From assembly GCF_022808675.1 (NCBI RefSeq), contig NZ_JAKZKV010000001.1, positions 310,001-374,000 on the forward strand: a stretch of 64,000 nucleotides of DNA, read 5' to 3'. This document shows positions 9,411 through 18,592 of this stretch, one piece after another. A program made the position numbers and the translations under genes. Position 1 is the stretch's first letter. Each line of letters starts with the position of its first letter. The DNA comes from Parabacteroides sp. FAFU027 (GTDB taxonomy: Bacteria; Bacteroidota; Bacteroidia; Bacteroidales; UBA7332). The notes beneath the pieces are model-generated. The model worked only from the letters and a program-made list of their open reading frames with translations. It searched no databases and had not been told where the DNA came from.

Positions 9411-10136
9411 ATGCACAATATCACCAGCTTATCATTCTCCAGACGACTTATACACAAAGTCGCATTTGCCATCATTTGCCTGATTCTTACTCAGTCAATT
9501 TCTGCAAAGAAAATAAAATCCGTTCTTTTGCCCGAAAACTGGATCATCGAGCAGGAATCTCCCCAAACGAAAGTGAGATTTTCAAAAGACACCGTCGAAA
9601 TAAATTCCCCCAAAGGCATTACCCTCTGGTACAATCAGCCGCTCTCGGGAGACATCAGCATCAGTTACAAAGCACTATTCATCATGAATGGTGGTCCCAA
9701 CGACCGGCTCAGCGATCTGAACAGCTTCTGGATGGCACAGGATTCTCTACATCCCAATGATTTCTTCGCCCGGAAAGAGTGGCGGGGAGGCGTTTTCTCA
9801 AAATATTATTCCCTGAAAATGTACTATGTGGGCTTTGGCGGCAACAACAACACTACCTCCCGTTTTCGCAAATACGACGGCGATTACGACAGCTTCAGGC
9901 AAGGGAAAGTACGTCCTGACATCATCAAAGAATACACCGATGCAGCACATTTGCTCAAGCCCAATTACTGGTACGATATCAAAATTGAAGTCGTTGGAAA
10001 TAGAGTCACTTATATATTGAATGGCGAAAAACTCTTTGACTATACTGACCCGGCCCCTTATCGGTCAGGATATTTCGGATTCCGCACCGTACAGAGCCAC
10101 CAACTGATTACCGGATTCAGGATTGAAAGACATTAA
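9411..10136 (+). CDS. Secreted DUF6250-type protein
   Basis: Exported protein (hydrophobic segment residues about 15-33, ending QSISA) with the DUF6250 pattern: SFWMAQDS, GGVFSKYYSLKMYYVGFGGN, TSRFRKYDGDYDSF, IKIEVVGNRVTYILNGEKLFDY and GYFGFRTVQSH. These domains have a concanavalin-like jelly-roll look and are commonly found with polysaccharide-degrading genes in Bacteroidota, so a carbohydrate-related role is likely. At 241 aa it is the stand-alone form. The nearest neighbours do not form a polysaccharide utilisation locus. Confidence 0.8.
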   Translation: MHNITSLSFSRRLIHKVAFAIICLILTQSISAKKIKSVLLPENWIIEQESPQTKVRFSKDTVEINSPKGITLWYNQPLSGDISISYKALFIMNGGPNDRLSDLNSFWMAQDSLHPNDFFARKEWRGGVFSKYYSLKMYYVGFGGNNNTTSRFRKYDGDYDSFRQGKVRPDIIKEYTDAAHLLKPNYWYDIKIEVVGNRVTYILNGEKLFDYTDPAPYRSGYFGFRTVQSHQLITGFRIERH

Positions 10137-10175
10137 AAATCGGATAACCAAACGAATAAATGCAATAAACTGATT

Positions 10176-10210
10176 ACCCCGATATCTAACAGGTATCGGG
10201 GTGTTTTTTT
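10176..10210 (+). terminator. Intrinsic terminator after the DUF6250 gene
   Basis: ACCCCGATA (10176-10184) pairs with TATCGGGGT (10194-10202), followed by G and a long T-run. Confidence 0.9.
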
Positions 10211-10274
10211 GTCTTATACAGATGGATTCACTCTATTTAAAATTGAATTAGCCAAATCCAACCGGTTTTCCTTC

Positions 10275-10282
10275 TACCTTTG
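10275..10282 (+). promoter_or_regulatory. -7 element very close to the 10291 start
   Basis: TACCTTTG ends 8 nt before the ATG, so the transcript would be almost leaderless. Confidence 0.55.
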
Positions 10283-10290
10283 CAGGCAAG

Positions 10291-10617
10291 ATGAAAAGCC
10301 GGAAACGACATATAATCCTGATTGCGTGGCTGCAACTTCTCCTGCTACTGTTCCCTACTGCGGTGAAATTCATTCACCGCCATACGCAAGCGGACGTTTG
10401 CCGGCAAGAGAAGCAAACGGGATATGTTATTACTGGAGGTAAACATGCTTCTGACTGTCCCATCTGTGACTTTGAGTTTGTACAGTTCGTACAACCGGAG
10501 GAAGGAATTCTCCCGGAGCAACCGATTTATCCCGACAAACAATATGCGTTTCATCTTTCAGCCGTTACGGTTGAAGCCGTAGCACTTCCTTCTCTACGGG
10601 CACCTCCTGCGTGCTGA
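10291..10617 (+). CDS. Small exported Cys-containing protein upstream of a TonB receptor
   Basis: A 108-aa protein with an N-terminal hydrophobic segment (about residues 8-25), a HRH cluster just after it (about 29-31), and a Cys pair in ASDCPICDFEF (about 53-60). This His/Cys pattern resembles small Bacteroidota proteins encoded just before metal-related TonB receptors, which suggests metal binding in the periplasm (inference). The gene lies 122 bp before the TonB receptor gene on the same strand, and a -7 element ends only 8 nt before its ATG. I know no confirmed function. Confidence 0.6.
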   Translation: MKSRKRHIILIAWLQLLLLLFPTAVKFIHRHTQADVCRQEKQTGYVITGGKHASDCPICDFEFVQFVQPEEGILPEQPIYPDKQYAFHLSAVTVEAVALPSLRAPPAC

Positions 10618-10739
10618 TATTTTCATTCTCAGAATCAATTCATCAACAAAGCTGATGGCTTCTGTTACAATCTATTATATCCGTGTATCTGTTACGTTGA
10701 CAGATGACTCCTATTTACATTAATCAATAATCATTTTCA

Positions 10740-13163
10740 ATGAAAAGAATATATCTTGTACTGACGCTGATAGTGTCGGTTACACTTCACATATCTGCAC
10801 GTACAACGGCGAAAGCCATTCTCACCGGGAAAGTCACCGAAGCTGCCACCGGCAATACGCTCCCCGGAGTAACCATCTATTTCCCCGACCTGAAAGTGGG
10901 AACCGTTACCGACATCAACGGTAACTACCGCATGGAGAATCTGCCCAACACCAAAGTGCTGATACAGGTTCAATACCTCGATTTTCGTACCGTCATAGAA
11001 AGCATTGACCTGACGAAAACCGCTGTAAAAAACTTCGCGCTCGAGCACACCGTGACTGAACTGAACGAGGTGGTGGTAACCGGACTTTCCAAAGCCGGGG
11101 AACAGAAACGCACCCCCACTCCGATCAGCGTTGTGCCGAAGCTTCTGCTTCTTCAAAATAGCTCGACCAACATCATCGACGCCATTGCCTCTCAGCCCGG
11201 AGTTTCGCAAATCACCACCGGAACAGGTATCTCTAAGCCGGTTATACGTGGATTGGGGTACAACCGCGTGGTGGTGGTTAACGATGGTATCCGTCAGGAA
11301 GGACAGCAATGGGGCGACGAGCACGGCATCGAAGTAGATGAATATGGCGTAGGCAGGGTGGAGATACTGAAAGGTCCGGCCACACTGATGTATGGCTCGG
11401 ATGCAATGGCGGGGGTTGTCAATCTGCTGCCGGAACCGCCGTTGCAGGAAGGTAAGATTGCGGGCAATGTGACAACGAATTACCAGACCAACAATGGGCT
11501 GACAGGTTATTCGCTCAATCTGGCAGGCAATAAAAAAGGCATCATCTGGGACGTGCGGTACAGCCATAAGATGGCGCATGCCTACCAAAACCGATACGAT
11601 GGATATGTCTTCAATTCAGGATTTCGGGAGAATGCCTTCAGCGGAAAGATTGGGCTAAATAAATCGTGGGGATATTCACACCTGACACTGAGCGCTTATC
11701 ACCTCCAACCCGGCATGGTGGAAGGCGAACGTGACAGTGCTTCGGGCAAATTCCTTAAAACGGTTATCAATCAAAACGGACAGGAAGATTTCGCCATTGC
11801 CTCCGACAAGGACATGAAATCCTATCATCCGCAAATGCCCTACCAGCAAATCGACCACTACAAGGTTGTCTGGAGCAATAACCTCTATCTGGGGAAAGGC
11901 AATCTGGCGGCAACCTTGGGACTTCAGCAAAACCGGCGCCAGGAGTTTGACAATATTCTGACAAATCAATACGGACTCTATTTCCACATGAATACGTTGA
12001 ATTACGATGTCAAATACAACTTTCCGGAAATCAACAATTACAACATCTCCGTTGGGGTAAACGGCATGCAGCAGGCTTCCCGCAATAAGGGGACAGCATA
12101 TCTGGTGCCGGAGTATAACCTGTTTGATGCCGGGATATACGCCATTGCCCAAAAGGCTTTGGGGAAAGTCGATGTGAGCGGAGGTGTGCGTCTCGATAAC
12201 CGCCACATTGATAGTCAAAGCCTATTCGTAAACGACAAAGGTGAAGCGGTAAGTTCAACAGAAAGCGGTGCCACCGAACGGTTCTCTGCATTCAGAAAGA
12301 ATTTCGGTGGAGTGTCAGGTAGCCTGGGTGCGACGTGGCAAATCTCCAAAACCCTGTTTACCAAACTCAACCTCTCGCGTGGTTTCCGTGCCCCGAATAT
12401 CTCCGAATTAGGAGCAAAGGGCGTGCATGAGGGGACTTTCCGTTACGAGATTGGAAACGTCAACCTGAAGCCTGAAAACAGCCTGCAACTGGATTACACT
12501 TTTGGACTGAACACGCAACACATCTCTGCCGAACTGAATCTCTTTGACAACCGCATCAACAATTATATCTTCGCCCGCAAGCTCAACAACGTGGCAGGTG
12601 GCGATTCGTTGATGGACGGAACTACCGCGTTTAAGTTCGTATCCGGAGATGCTCATCTGTATGGCGGAGAGTTCCGTTTCGACATTCACCCCCACCCGAT
12701 AGATTGGTTGCACATTGAAAATGCCTTCTCATACGTGCGTGCCATGCAGTTGCATCAGTCCGATTCGACAAGGAATCTACCGTTTACTCCCGCTCCGAAA
12801 TACCAGTTGGCAGTCAAAGCAGAGCTGCACAAGTGGGGAAAATTCATCCGAAACGGTTACCTTAAACTGGAGCTGGAGAACTATTTTGCCCAAAACAACG
12901 TCTTTTCGGCTTACAATACCGAAACACGCACTCCGGGCTACTCTCTGCTCAATCTGGGACTGGGAACGGACTTTACATGCAAAAGACATACACTCTTCTC
13001 CATTTACATGAATGTAACCAATCTAACTGATGTTGCCTACCAAAGTCACCTTAGCCGCCTGAAATATGCTCCGGTCAACTATGCCACCGGACGGACTGGC
13101 GTCTATAATATGGGGCGAAATTTTAGCGTGAAGTTGGTGGTGCCGATTGGCCGGGATCATTAA
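10740..13163 (+). CDS. TonB-dependent outer-membrane receptor
   Basis: Outer-membrane beta-barrel transporter of 807 aa. Order seen: signal peptide (residues 1-20), carboxypeptidase-regulatory-like domain (about 27-105, LTGKVTEAATGNTLPGVTIYF), TonB box-like region near LNEVVVTGL, plug domain with KPVIRGLGYNRVVVVNDG and VEILKGPATLMYGSDAMAGVVN (about 125-230), then the barrel. It ends RNFSVKLVVPIGRDH, so the last residue is not the usual Phe. There is no SusD partner, which points to a metal, siderophore or cofactor substrate rather than a glycan. The Cys-rich small gene upstream favours a metal (inference). Confidence 0.9.
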   Translation: MKRIYLVLTLIVSVTLHISARTTAKAILTGKVTEAATGNTLPGVTIYFPDLKVGTVTDINGNYRMENLPNTKVLIQVQYLDFRTVIESIDLTKTAVKNFALEHTVTELNEVVVTGLSKAGEQKRTPTPISVVPKLLLLQNSSTNIIDAIASQPGVSQITTGTGISKPVIRGLGYNRVVVVNDGIRQEGQQWGDEHGIEVDEYGVGRVEILKGPATLMYGSDAMAGVVNLLPEPPLQEGKIAGNVTTNYQTNNGLTGYSLNLAGNKKGIIWDVRYSHKMAHAYQNRYDGYVFNSGFRENAFSGKIGLNKSWGYSHLTLSAYHLQPGMVEGERDSASGKFLKTVINQNGQEDFAIASDKDMKSYHPQMPYQQIDHYKVVWSNNLYLGKGNLAATLGLQQNRRQEFDNILTNQYGLYFHMNTLNYDVKYNFPEINNYNISVGVNGMQQASRNKGTAYLVPEYNLFDAGIYAIAQKALGKVDVSGGVRLDNRHIDSQSLFVNDKGEAVSSTESGATERFSAFRKNFGGVSGSLGATWQISKTLFTKLNLSRGFRAPNISELGAKGVHEGTFRYEIGNVNLKPENSLQLDYTFGLNTQHISAELNLFDNRINNYIFARKLNNVAGGDSLMDGTTAFKFVSGDAHLYGGEFRFDIHPHPIDWLHIENAFSYVRAMQLHQSDSTRNLPFTPAPKYQLAVKAELHKWGKFIRNGYLKLELENYFAQNNVFSAYNTETRTPGYSLLNLGLGTDFTCKRHTLFSIYMNVTNLTDVAYQSHLSRLKYAPVNYATGRTGVYNMGRNFSVKLVVPIGRDH

Positions 13164-13171
13164 GGTGATCA

Positions 13172-13355
13172 ATACGGACGTATTAAGATGTCCAATACGC
13201 CCGTATTCATGTATCGCATACGAGCGTATATGAGTGTCGTATATTAGCGTATGCGATTGTCGAATACGAGCGTATACGAGTGTCGCATATTAGCGTATGC
13301 GATTGTCGAATACGGGCGTATGCGAACATCGAATATTACCCTATACTTTACCAAT
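13172..13355. repeat. 23-bp tandem array of quasi-palindromes (11+12 sub-period)
   Basis: Eight consecutive 23-bp units start at 13172, 13195, 13218, 13241, 13264, 13287, 13310 and 13333. Each begins with a 12-mer such as ATACGGACGTAT, ATACGCCCGTAT, ATACGAGCGTAT or ATATTAGCGTAT, mostly palindromic around a 2-nt centre, followed by an 11-mer such as ATGAGTGTCGT or GCGATTGTCGA that resembles the first half. Units 3-4 and 5-6 also form a near-identical 46-bp pair. It begins 8 bp after the TonB receptor stop. Could be protein-binding sites, a processed 3' UTR structure, or replication slippage. Confidence 0.85.
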
Positions 13356-13579
13356 ATATAACGGGTATCAATTCAACCGTATAAGTTTGAAGGATTATCC
13401 CGTGTGATTCAGGGTGACTGAAACGAGCGAATCAGTTTTTACGGTAAAGTACGAGCGATTTTAAGCGGTAAACACGGGTTAGTCCAAACACCCACAATAT
13501 CAGGGGCAATCGGAATAGAAATTAAAACGGTTATCCGACATTTTAGCAAAACCGTTCTTTAAACCTCTCTATTAATTTT

Positions 13580-13587
13580 TATCTTTG
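13580..13587 (+). promoter_or_regulatory. -7 element for the Yip1-like gene
   Basis: TATCTTTG followed by GC, about 22 nt before the ATG at 13610. Confidence 0.65.
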
Positions 13588-13609
13588 CACGAATATAACG
13601 ACCCAGGAA

Positions 13610-14182
13610 ATGATTAAGAATATTTTCACCTCCATACTTTTGCTTATCACCCAGCCTGCCAGGGCGTGGGATATGTTGTCAAAACGCGAAGAGAGCCACC
13701 AGGAATATCTGAGTCGCTTCGTCTATCCGTTGATTATCACAGCCACCATAGCAGCTTTTCTGGGTAAAATATATCAGGCTCGTGAAGATGAAGGCATGCA
13801 AACTGCAATAAAAGAGGCAACTACCGTTCTTACCGGACTTATAGGAGGATTCTACCTGGCCGCTTTTGCGCTAAAGCAGATAGCCGGTCGTTGGTATCCC
13901 ACGATTAAGGGAGACAGCCGCTTTTTCCAGAAATATGTCGGTTATGCCTCTTGCATCACATTTGTTATCGTGGCCGTATTGGAACTGATTCCTGACTTTT
14001 TCTTTATCAAAGTAGGTGAATTGTACGTTATCTATATCATCTGGGAATCCATCGGCCCGTTTGTCAAACTTGATGAAAAGAAAAGAATCACCTTTACTGC
14101 TGTTTTCTCGGCCCTGATTCTTTTATCTCCGGTAATTATCGAGAAAATCCTCTTTTCCCTGATGCCGGGATTAAAAGTTTGA
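13610..14182 (+). CDS. Yip1-family membrane protein
   Basis: Integral inner-membrane protein of 190 aa. The N-terminus MIKNIFTSILLLITQPARAWD matches the start of bacterial Yip1-domain proteins (a helix, then P-x-x-A-W). Four or five hydrophobic segments follow, roughly at 38-52, 72-92, 113-130, 138-155 and 163-183. The biochemical role of bacterial Yip1 proteins is not established. The gene is followed at 51 nt by smpB and may be co-transcribed with it. Confidence 0.75.
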   Translation: MIKNIFTSILLLITQPARAWDMLSKREESHQEYLSRFVYPLIITATIAAFLGKIYQAREDEGMQTAIKEATTVLTGLIGGFYLAAFALKQIAGRWYPTIKGDSRFFQKYVGYASCITFVIVAVLELIPDFFFIKVGELYVIYIIWESIGPFVKLDEKKRITFTAVFSALILLSPVIIEKILFSLMPGLKV

Positions 14183-14233
14183 TTTATAACAACCTACCAT
14201 TGACAATTCTTATTTTGTAAATACATTTTCACA

Positions 14234-14686
14234 GTGAAACCATCTTCCATCAATATAAAAAATAAACGCGCCAGCTTTGACTACGAATTGCTGGATCAAT
14301 ACATTGCCGGTATCGTGCTTACCGGGACCGAAATCAAATCCATCCGTCTGGGAAAAGCCAGTCTGGTTGACACCTTCTGCTACTTCGCCAACGGTGAGCT
14401 TTGGGTCAAAAACATGCACATCGCCGAATACTCGTATGGTTCCTACAACCAGCATAATCCGCGCCGCGACCGCAAATTGCTGCTGACAAAAAAAGAGTTA
14501 ACCAAACTCTGGCGTGCGACCAAGGATACCGGTTTTACCATTGTCCCCTCGAAGCTTTTTATCAGTGAGAAAGGGCTTGCCAAGCTGGTTATCTACACCG
14601 CAAAAGGTAAGAAAGAGTACGACAAGCGCGAAACCCTGAAAGAGAAAGAAGACCGCCGGGCCATGGACAGGGCGTTCAAGAAATAA
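14234..14686 (+). CDS. smpB: SsrA-binding protein SmpB
   Basis: Binds tmRNA and delivers it to stalled ribosomes during trans-translation. The whole 150-aa protein matches: [29 protein letters not shown] at the start of the OB fold, [38 protein letters not shown], and the basic C-terminal tail [18 protein letters not shown], which inserts in the ribosome. The start is GTG at 14234; no ATG fits. A terminator follows at 14692. The ssrA gene itself is not in the window. Confidence 0.95.
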   Translation: MKPSSINIKNKRASFDYELLDQYIAGIVLTGTEIKSIRLGKASLVDTFCYFANGELWVKNMHIAEYSYGSYNQHNPRRDRKLLLTKKELTKLWRATKDTGFTIVPSKLFISEKGLAKLVIYTAKGKKEYDKRETLKEKEDRRAMDRAFKK

Positions 14687-14691
14687 AACGA

Positions 14692-14737
14692 AAAAGCAAC
14701 GATATGGAAATCATTCCAACCGTTGCTTTTCTTTTTT
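14692..14737 (+). terminator. Intrinsic terminator after smpB
   Basis: AAAAGCAACG (14692-14701) pairs with CGTTGCTTTT (14721-14730). The loop itself can form TGGAA/TTCCA, and a T-run follows. Confidence 0.85.
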
Positions 14738-14803
14738 AAAGGCTTGCAGAGAAAGCCCCAGTAGGCTTTCAACTGCAAAACCTTACTCAAACACACATTT
14801 CAA

Positions 14804-15649
14804 CTATTTATACCATTTTTCTACCATCTGTTTCATAAAGGCGAGACTGCCTTTAGCTAAATCTTCAGAGTTGTATTTAGACGGTCGCCACAATGAGGTC
14901 GGCCCCACCAATTCTTTAATCTGAGACGAGAAATTCTCCAGTACCAAAGGCCCCTGGTAATTAATCTCAGCCAATGCACGGAACAGGTCGTCCCAATGTA
15001 CATTCCCCTCTCCCATCATACCACGGTCACTTTCTGTCATGTGGACATGTTTCAGGCGGCTTCCAGCTTTGATCACCGGCTCATAAAAGTTCCTTTCTTC
15101 AATATTCATGTGAAAGGTATCCAAATGAACGCCAATATTATCGGCACCAATGGCCTCAATCATCTCCAGTACCTCTTCCGCTGCCGTAAAGACATAGCTT
15201 TCGTAACGGTTGATAGGCTCGGGGGCGATGGTGATGTTTCGCTCTTTGGCATAGGCCGCCACTTCTTTAAAGACCTGCTGCACGATTTTACGCTCATCCG
15301 GTGTACAGGGCTGTCCGGTAAAGGTTCCTATGGCGGAATGCAACACACCACCCAGGAAGTCACCCTCCATCTCTGCCACTAAATCCAACGCTCTTTTCAG
15401 CAAATCGGTCGCTTTATCCGGATAGTACGGGATGTGGCAATTGGCAGGGATATTGAGCGACAGTCGTCCTTCCACGCCATTATCATCAAGTTGTTTTTTC
15501 ACCGTTTTCGCATCAAAATCGAGCGTTGACGGCAAGCTTATTTCCAGCATATCAAAGCCGAAGCTGGCTGTTTGTTGTATCGCGTATCTTCCTCTCTCTG
15601 CATCCCAGGAAGGGATAAACGATAATATGGATGTTCCAAATTTGGGCAT
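14804..15649 (-). CDS. D-tagatose / D-psicose 3-epimerase-like sugar isomerase
   Basis: TIM-barrel protein of the xylose-isomerase-like superfamily, 281 aa. The four metal ligands of ketose 3-epimerases can be placed: Glu in EPINRYESY, Asp in HLDTFHMNIEE, His in LKHVHMTE, and Glu in LVLENFS; the GEGNVHWDD segment also fits. The likely reaction is D-psicose (allulose) or D-tagatose to D-fructose or D-sorbose, feeding the sugar kinase in the same cluster. Some relatives act on other ketoses or on hydroxypyruvate, so the substrate is open. It is the last gene of the minus-strand sugar cluster, 79 nt after the porin gene. Confidence 0.75.
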   Translation of the reverse strand: MPKFGTSILSFIPSWDAERGRYAIQQTASFGFDMLEISLPSTLDFDAKTVKKQLDDNGVEGRLSLNIPANCHIPYYPDKATDLLKRALDLVAEMEGDFLGGVLHSAIGTFTGQPCTPDERKIVQQVFKEVAAYAKERNITIAPEPINRYESYVFTAAEEVLEMIEAIGADNIGVHLDTFHMNIEERNFYEPVIKAGSRLKHVHMTESDRGMMGEGNVHWDDLFRALAEINYQGPLVLENFSSQIKELVGPTSLWRPSKYNSEDLAKGSLAFMKQMVEKWYK

Positions 15650-15728
15650 AATCTTAATTTACAATTTATTCATTTACAATTGACTCTCTGATTCGCATTT
15701 GCTTATTGCTAATCCGCTAATTTTCAAA

Positions 15729-17117
15729 TTAGAATATCCACCACTCTGTCTTCACACCGATGTAAGTCCCCCACTGTTTCTGGTTGATTTGCAACCAGGG
15801 CGAATACTGGTTATTCTTTGCAAAGTCGTTATAACGAGCCAGAGAGAATACCAGACGAATGTGCGGACGACACCACGGGTCACGTTTACCCAGCGGCACA
15901 ATGGTCGGTGCAAAATCAAACTTCATCATCTCAGCATTCGGATTCACACCGTCTTTACGGATGGCGTAGTGTGCCTCTCCCAACAGGTGTAGCCAGTTGG
16001 TTGCATAAAACAATCCACGCATACCTACCACAAAGTCCGTTTTGCGGTTGTAAATCTGGTTACCGTTGAAGTAAGTCGCTTTACCGTCACTGTCGGCACC
16101 ACCTTTACTTTTGGTAAATACTCCGTAACCATTCAACGACAGCTTTCTTGACAGGTTCAGCAGAAAATGCTCGACAGTCGTAAACGAATAGGCACTAGTA
16201 TATTTGCCATTTTCATCAGGAGCACCGTAAGTAGCCCAGGTATAAGTGGTTCCGTTATCTCCTCCGTTGGCAATGCCATGTCCGTAACGCATTGAAAACT
16301 GGTTAAATGACCCCGGCAAAGCGGTCTTGATATCGTTATTATACTTCGCACCAATCACCCAGCCGTTGTCTGCGGCATATTTGACAGTTGCTTTTTCAGA
16401 AGTTCCGGCTACGTGGTGGAATTCACCCAGTAACTTCAGGACGGAACCATTTTTCGAAAGAATGCTATGCTCAATCACCCAGGCCTGACGTTGACGAATA
16501 ACCGCATTCTTAGAATTTCCGATATTAATAGCATAATTATAGGGATAGACACCTGCCGAATCAGTATTTGCAGGCATATACATGGCAATCTCCGTATTCT
16601 TATGGCTGAATCCGAATCCCTGAGCCGAGTGGTCATCAAAGTAGAAGTAGTCCGTAATATGAATATCATCGTAACGACGGAAACGAACGCCTGCCCATGC
16701 CGACCATTTGCTACCCAGAATATTTTTACCTTCAATGTAGGTTTCAGGCAAAATAAAGGTCAGTCCACTCATGGTACGTGTACTCGTATTTCCCATAAAC
16801 TGACCGTTCTGGGAATACATTCCCAATCGTACCTGAAACGTTACATTTGTACAATCTTTCCCTGCGATCATCGGAGTAAAGTGCAGTGCTGGCAACAAGT
16901 CCATATAATCCACTTGCTCCATACGTCCGCCCAATGAGCCCTGACCGTTAAGATTAAGTGGTTTCCACATATTACCTTCACCGGTGGGTGATGCACCCAC
17001 TCCGATACGTCCTGTTGTTCCGAATGACATCCGGGTGTTGGTAATTACGACCTGCGCTTTCATTACCTGAATGAAGAGCAACATCGCTATAATGATGATT
17101 GATTTTGTGTTTTTCAT
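15729..17117 (-). CDS. LamB/ScrY-like carbohydrate porin
   Basis: Outer-membrane sugar porin of 462 aa. It has a signal peptide (1-21, ending KAQ) and a mature start with GRIGVGASPTGEG, which resembles the conserved N-terminus of maltoporins. The C-terminal region includes DPWCRPHIRLVFSLARYNDF and ends GVKTEWWIF, a terminal aromatic typical of barrels recognised by BAM; the RPHIR strand resembles LamB/ScrY. A LacI-type operator lies at 17121-17136, just upstream of the start, so it has its own regulated promoter within the sugar cluster. Confidence 0.75.
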   Translation of the reverse strand: MKNTKSIIIIAMLLFIQVMKAQVVITNTRMSFGTTGRIGVGASPTGEGNMWKPLNLNGQGSLGGRMEQVDYMDLLPALHFTPMIAGKDCTNVTFQVRLGMYSQNGQFMGNTSTRTMSGLTFILPETYIEGKNILGSKWSAWAGVRFRRYDDIHITDYFYFDDHSAQGFGFSHKNTEIAMYMPANTDSAGVYPYNYAINIGNSKNAVIRQRQAWVIEHSILSKNGSVLKLLGEFHHVAGTSEKATVKYAADNGWVIGAKYNNDIKTALPGSFNQFSMRYGHGIANGGDNGTTYTWATYGAPDENGKYTSAYSFTTVEHFLLNLSRKLSLNGYGVFTKSKGGADSDGKATYFNGNQIYNRKTDFVVGMRGLFYATNWLHLLGEAHYAIRKDGVNPNAEMMKFDFAPTIVPLGKRDPWCRPHIRLVFSLARYNDFAKNNQYSPWLQINQKQWGTYIGVKTEWWIF

Positions 17118-17120
17118 TTT

Positions 17121-17136
17121 GTTTAATCGTTTAACC
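17121..17136. promoter_or_regulatory. LacI-type operator upstream of the porin gene
   Basis: GTTTAATCGTTTAACC, centred on CG, lies 4 bp before the porin start codon and just downstream of a T-rich TTTG element (minus strand). It matches the sites at 19559 and 20648. Confidence 0.75.
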
Positions 17137-17220
17137 TGCGATGCAAAAAAAATAGCAGGGAGAAATTGAAATTTGTTTAGGCTAAATATTCAAATAGATT
17201 AAAAGGGTTATAAGGGCAAA

Positions 17221-18561
17221 TTAATATGCTGAACATTCGGTATCGGACTCTGATTTTTCCTTGTATCCTCTCAAAGCGTAGAATGCGATAAAGACGAAAC
17301 AAAGCAGCGGAACGAACAAAGAATTTGAAATTCCAGCCACATCAGATACAGCTCCCATTATCATGGTCAGTACAGCACCACCAATAATAGACATAACCAG
17401 CACCGAAGCAGCCAGTTTGGTATGTTGTCCCAGGTCACGGATACCCAATGAGAAAATAGTCGGATACATGATAGACATAAAGAAGCTGGTAGCCACCAAA
17501 GCCCAAACACCGATATTTCCGGGAAGCAAAACACCAATCAATAATAATACTACATTAATAACAGCATAGATACCCAATAGGTTGTGCCCTTTGATTTTCT
17601 TCAACAAAGCTGTTCCCACGAAACGTCCTGTTGTAAACACCAACAACGAAATAGTCAGGAAGTTAGCTGCAATTTTCTCAGGTGTTCCCGGAACAGTTCC
17701 CTGAATGTAACGAATCAAATAGCTCCAGATACATACCTGTGCACCTACGTAGAAGAACTGTGCCAAAACGGCTTGTCTAAAATGACGTTTGCCGAAGATG
17801 TGCACCAAGGTCCCTTTTGCGGAAGTTTTTTCTGCATCTTCCTCATCTTTTACAGTCGGGAATTTTGTAATGGCAATGGCAAAAGCAAAGGCCAGAATCA
17901 CCATTCCAATCACTAAATAAGGCATTTGCACGGCATGAGACTCAGCTGAATAGTAGGCGTTCAGGGCTTCGGGAGACATTTTGGCCATCTGCTCTTTGGT
18001 ATATTCCACACCCGAGAAGATGAAATGCTGACCAACCAGAATACCGGTTACGCAACCAATCGGATTAAACGATTGAGCCATATTCAAACGGAAGGTCGAA
18101 GTTTCAGGAGTTCCAAGCACTGATACATAAGGATTAGCAGCCGTTTCCAGGAAAGCCAGACCGGAAGCAATCACAAACAGGGCAAAGAGGAAGAATCCAT
18201 AAGATCCCAGGTTTGCCGCCGGAAAGAAAAGAAACGCACCGGTAGCATAAAGCAACAACCCGATAATGATACCAGCCTTGTAGTTAAACTTCCGCATCAC
18301 CAATGAAGCCGGAATGGCAAACAGAAAATATCCCATGTAAAATGCAGACTGCACCAGACCCGATTGAAAATCGGTAAGTTCAAACGTTTTCTTGAATTGT
18401 TTTATCAGAATGTCGTTTAGGTTATTGGCCATTCCCCACATAAAGAAGAGGCTCACGATAAGAATAAGCGGCAACAGATAGCTGCTTGCTTTTTGTACTT
18501 TCTCACTGGTCGATGCCGATGCAACGACGGTTTTCGCTGAATTAAAGCTTGAAGTTTGCAT
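17221..18561 (-). CDS. FucP-family MFS sugar permease
   Basis: Inner-membrane sugar:proton symporter of the FHS (fucose-galactose-glucose) family with 12 predicted membrane spans. Characteristic segments include FFMWGMANNLNDILIKQFKK in the first span, QSGLVQSAFYMGYFLFAIPA, and FLETAANPYVSVLG before span 5. I start it at the ATG at 18561 (MQTSSFNS...). The frame is open back to an ATG at 18603 that would overlap the kinase gene by 11 nt. It lies 31 nt after the kinase stop, so the two are co-transcribed. The substrate is probably a hexose, fructose being the best fit to the neighbours. Confidence 0.85.
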   Translation of the reverse strand: MQTSSFNSAKTVVASASTSEKVQKASSYLLPLILIVSLFFMWGMANNLNDILIKQFKKTFELTDFQSGLVQSAFYMGYFLFAIPASLVMRKFNYKAGIIIGLLLYATGAFLFFPAANLGSYGFFLFALFVIASGLAFLETAANPYVSVLGTPETSTFRLNMAQSFNPIGCVTGILVGQHFIFSGVEYTKEQMAKMSPEALNAYYSAESHAVQMPYLVIGMVILAFAFAIAITKFPTVKDEEDAEKTSAKGTLVHIFGKRHFRQAVLAQFFYVGAQVCIWSYLIRYIQGTVPGTPEKIAANFLTISLLVFTTGRFVGTALLKKIKGHNLLGIYAVINVVLLLIGVLLPGNIGVWALVATSFFMSIMYPTIFSLGIRDLGQHTKLAASVLVMSIIGGAVLTMIMGAVSDVAGISNSLFVPLLCFVFIAFYALRGYKEKSESDTECSAY

Positions 18562-18592
18562 AGATTTGTGTTTTAAAGTATTAGGTTTTGAA

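Larger units (their letters stand above)
13164..13609. other. Gene-free stretch holding the 23-bp palindromic array
   Basis: 446 bp between the TonB receptor and the Yip1-like gene. It contains the tandem array 13172-13355 and a -7 element at 13580. I see no open frame of note and no clean T-tailed terminator. Confidence 0.6.

Noticed and set aside
10737-11588. 283-codon minus-strand open frame inside the TonB receptor gene
   Set aside because: It is antisense to the receptor's plug and barrel, has no family pattern, and a real receptor fills the plus strand.
13172-13355. CRISPR array
   Set aside because: The units are contiguous 23-mers with no unique spacers, the repeats are too degenerate, and no cas genes are in the window. 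The other five microarrays fail for the same reasons.
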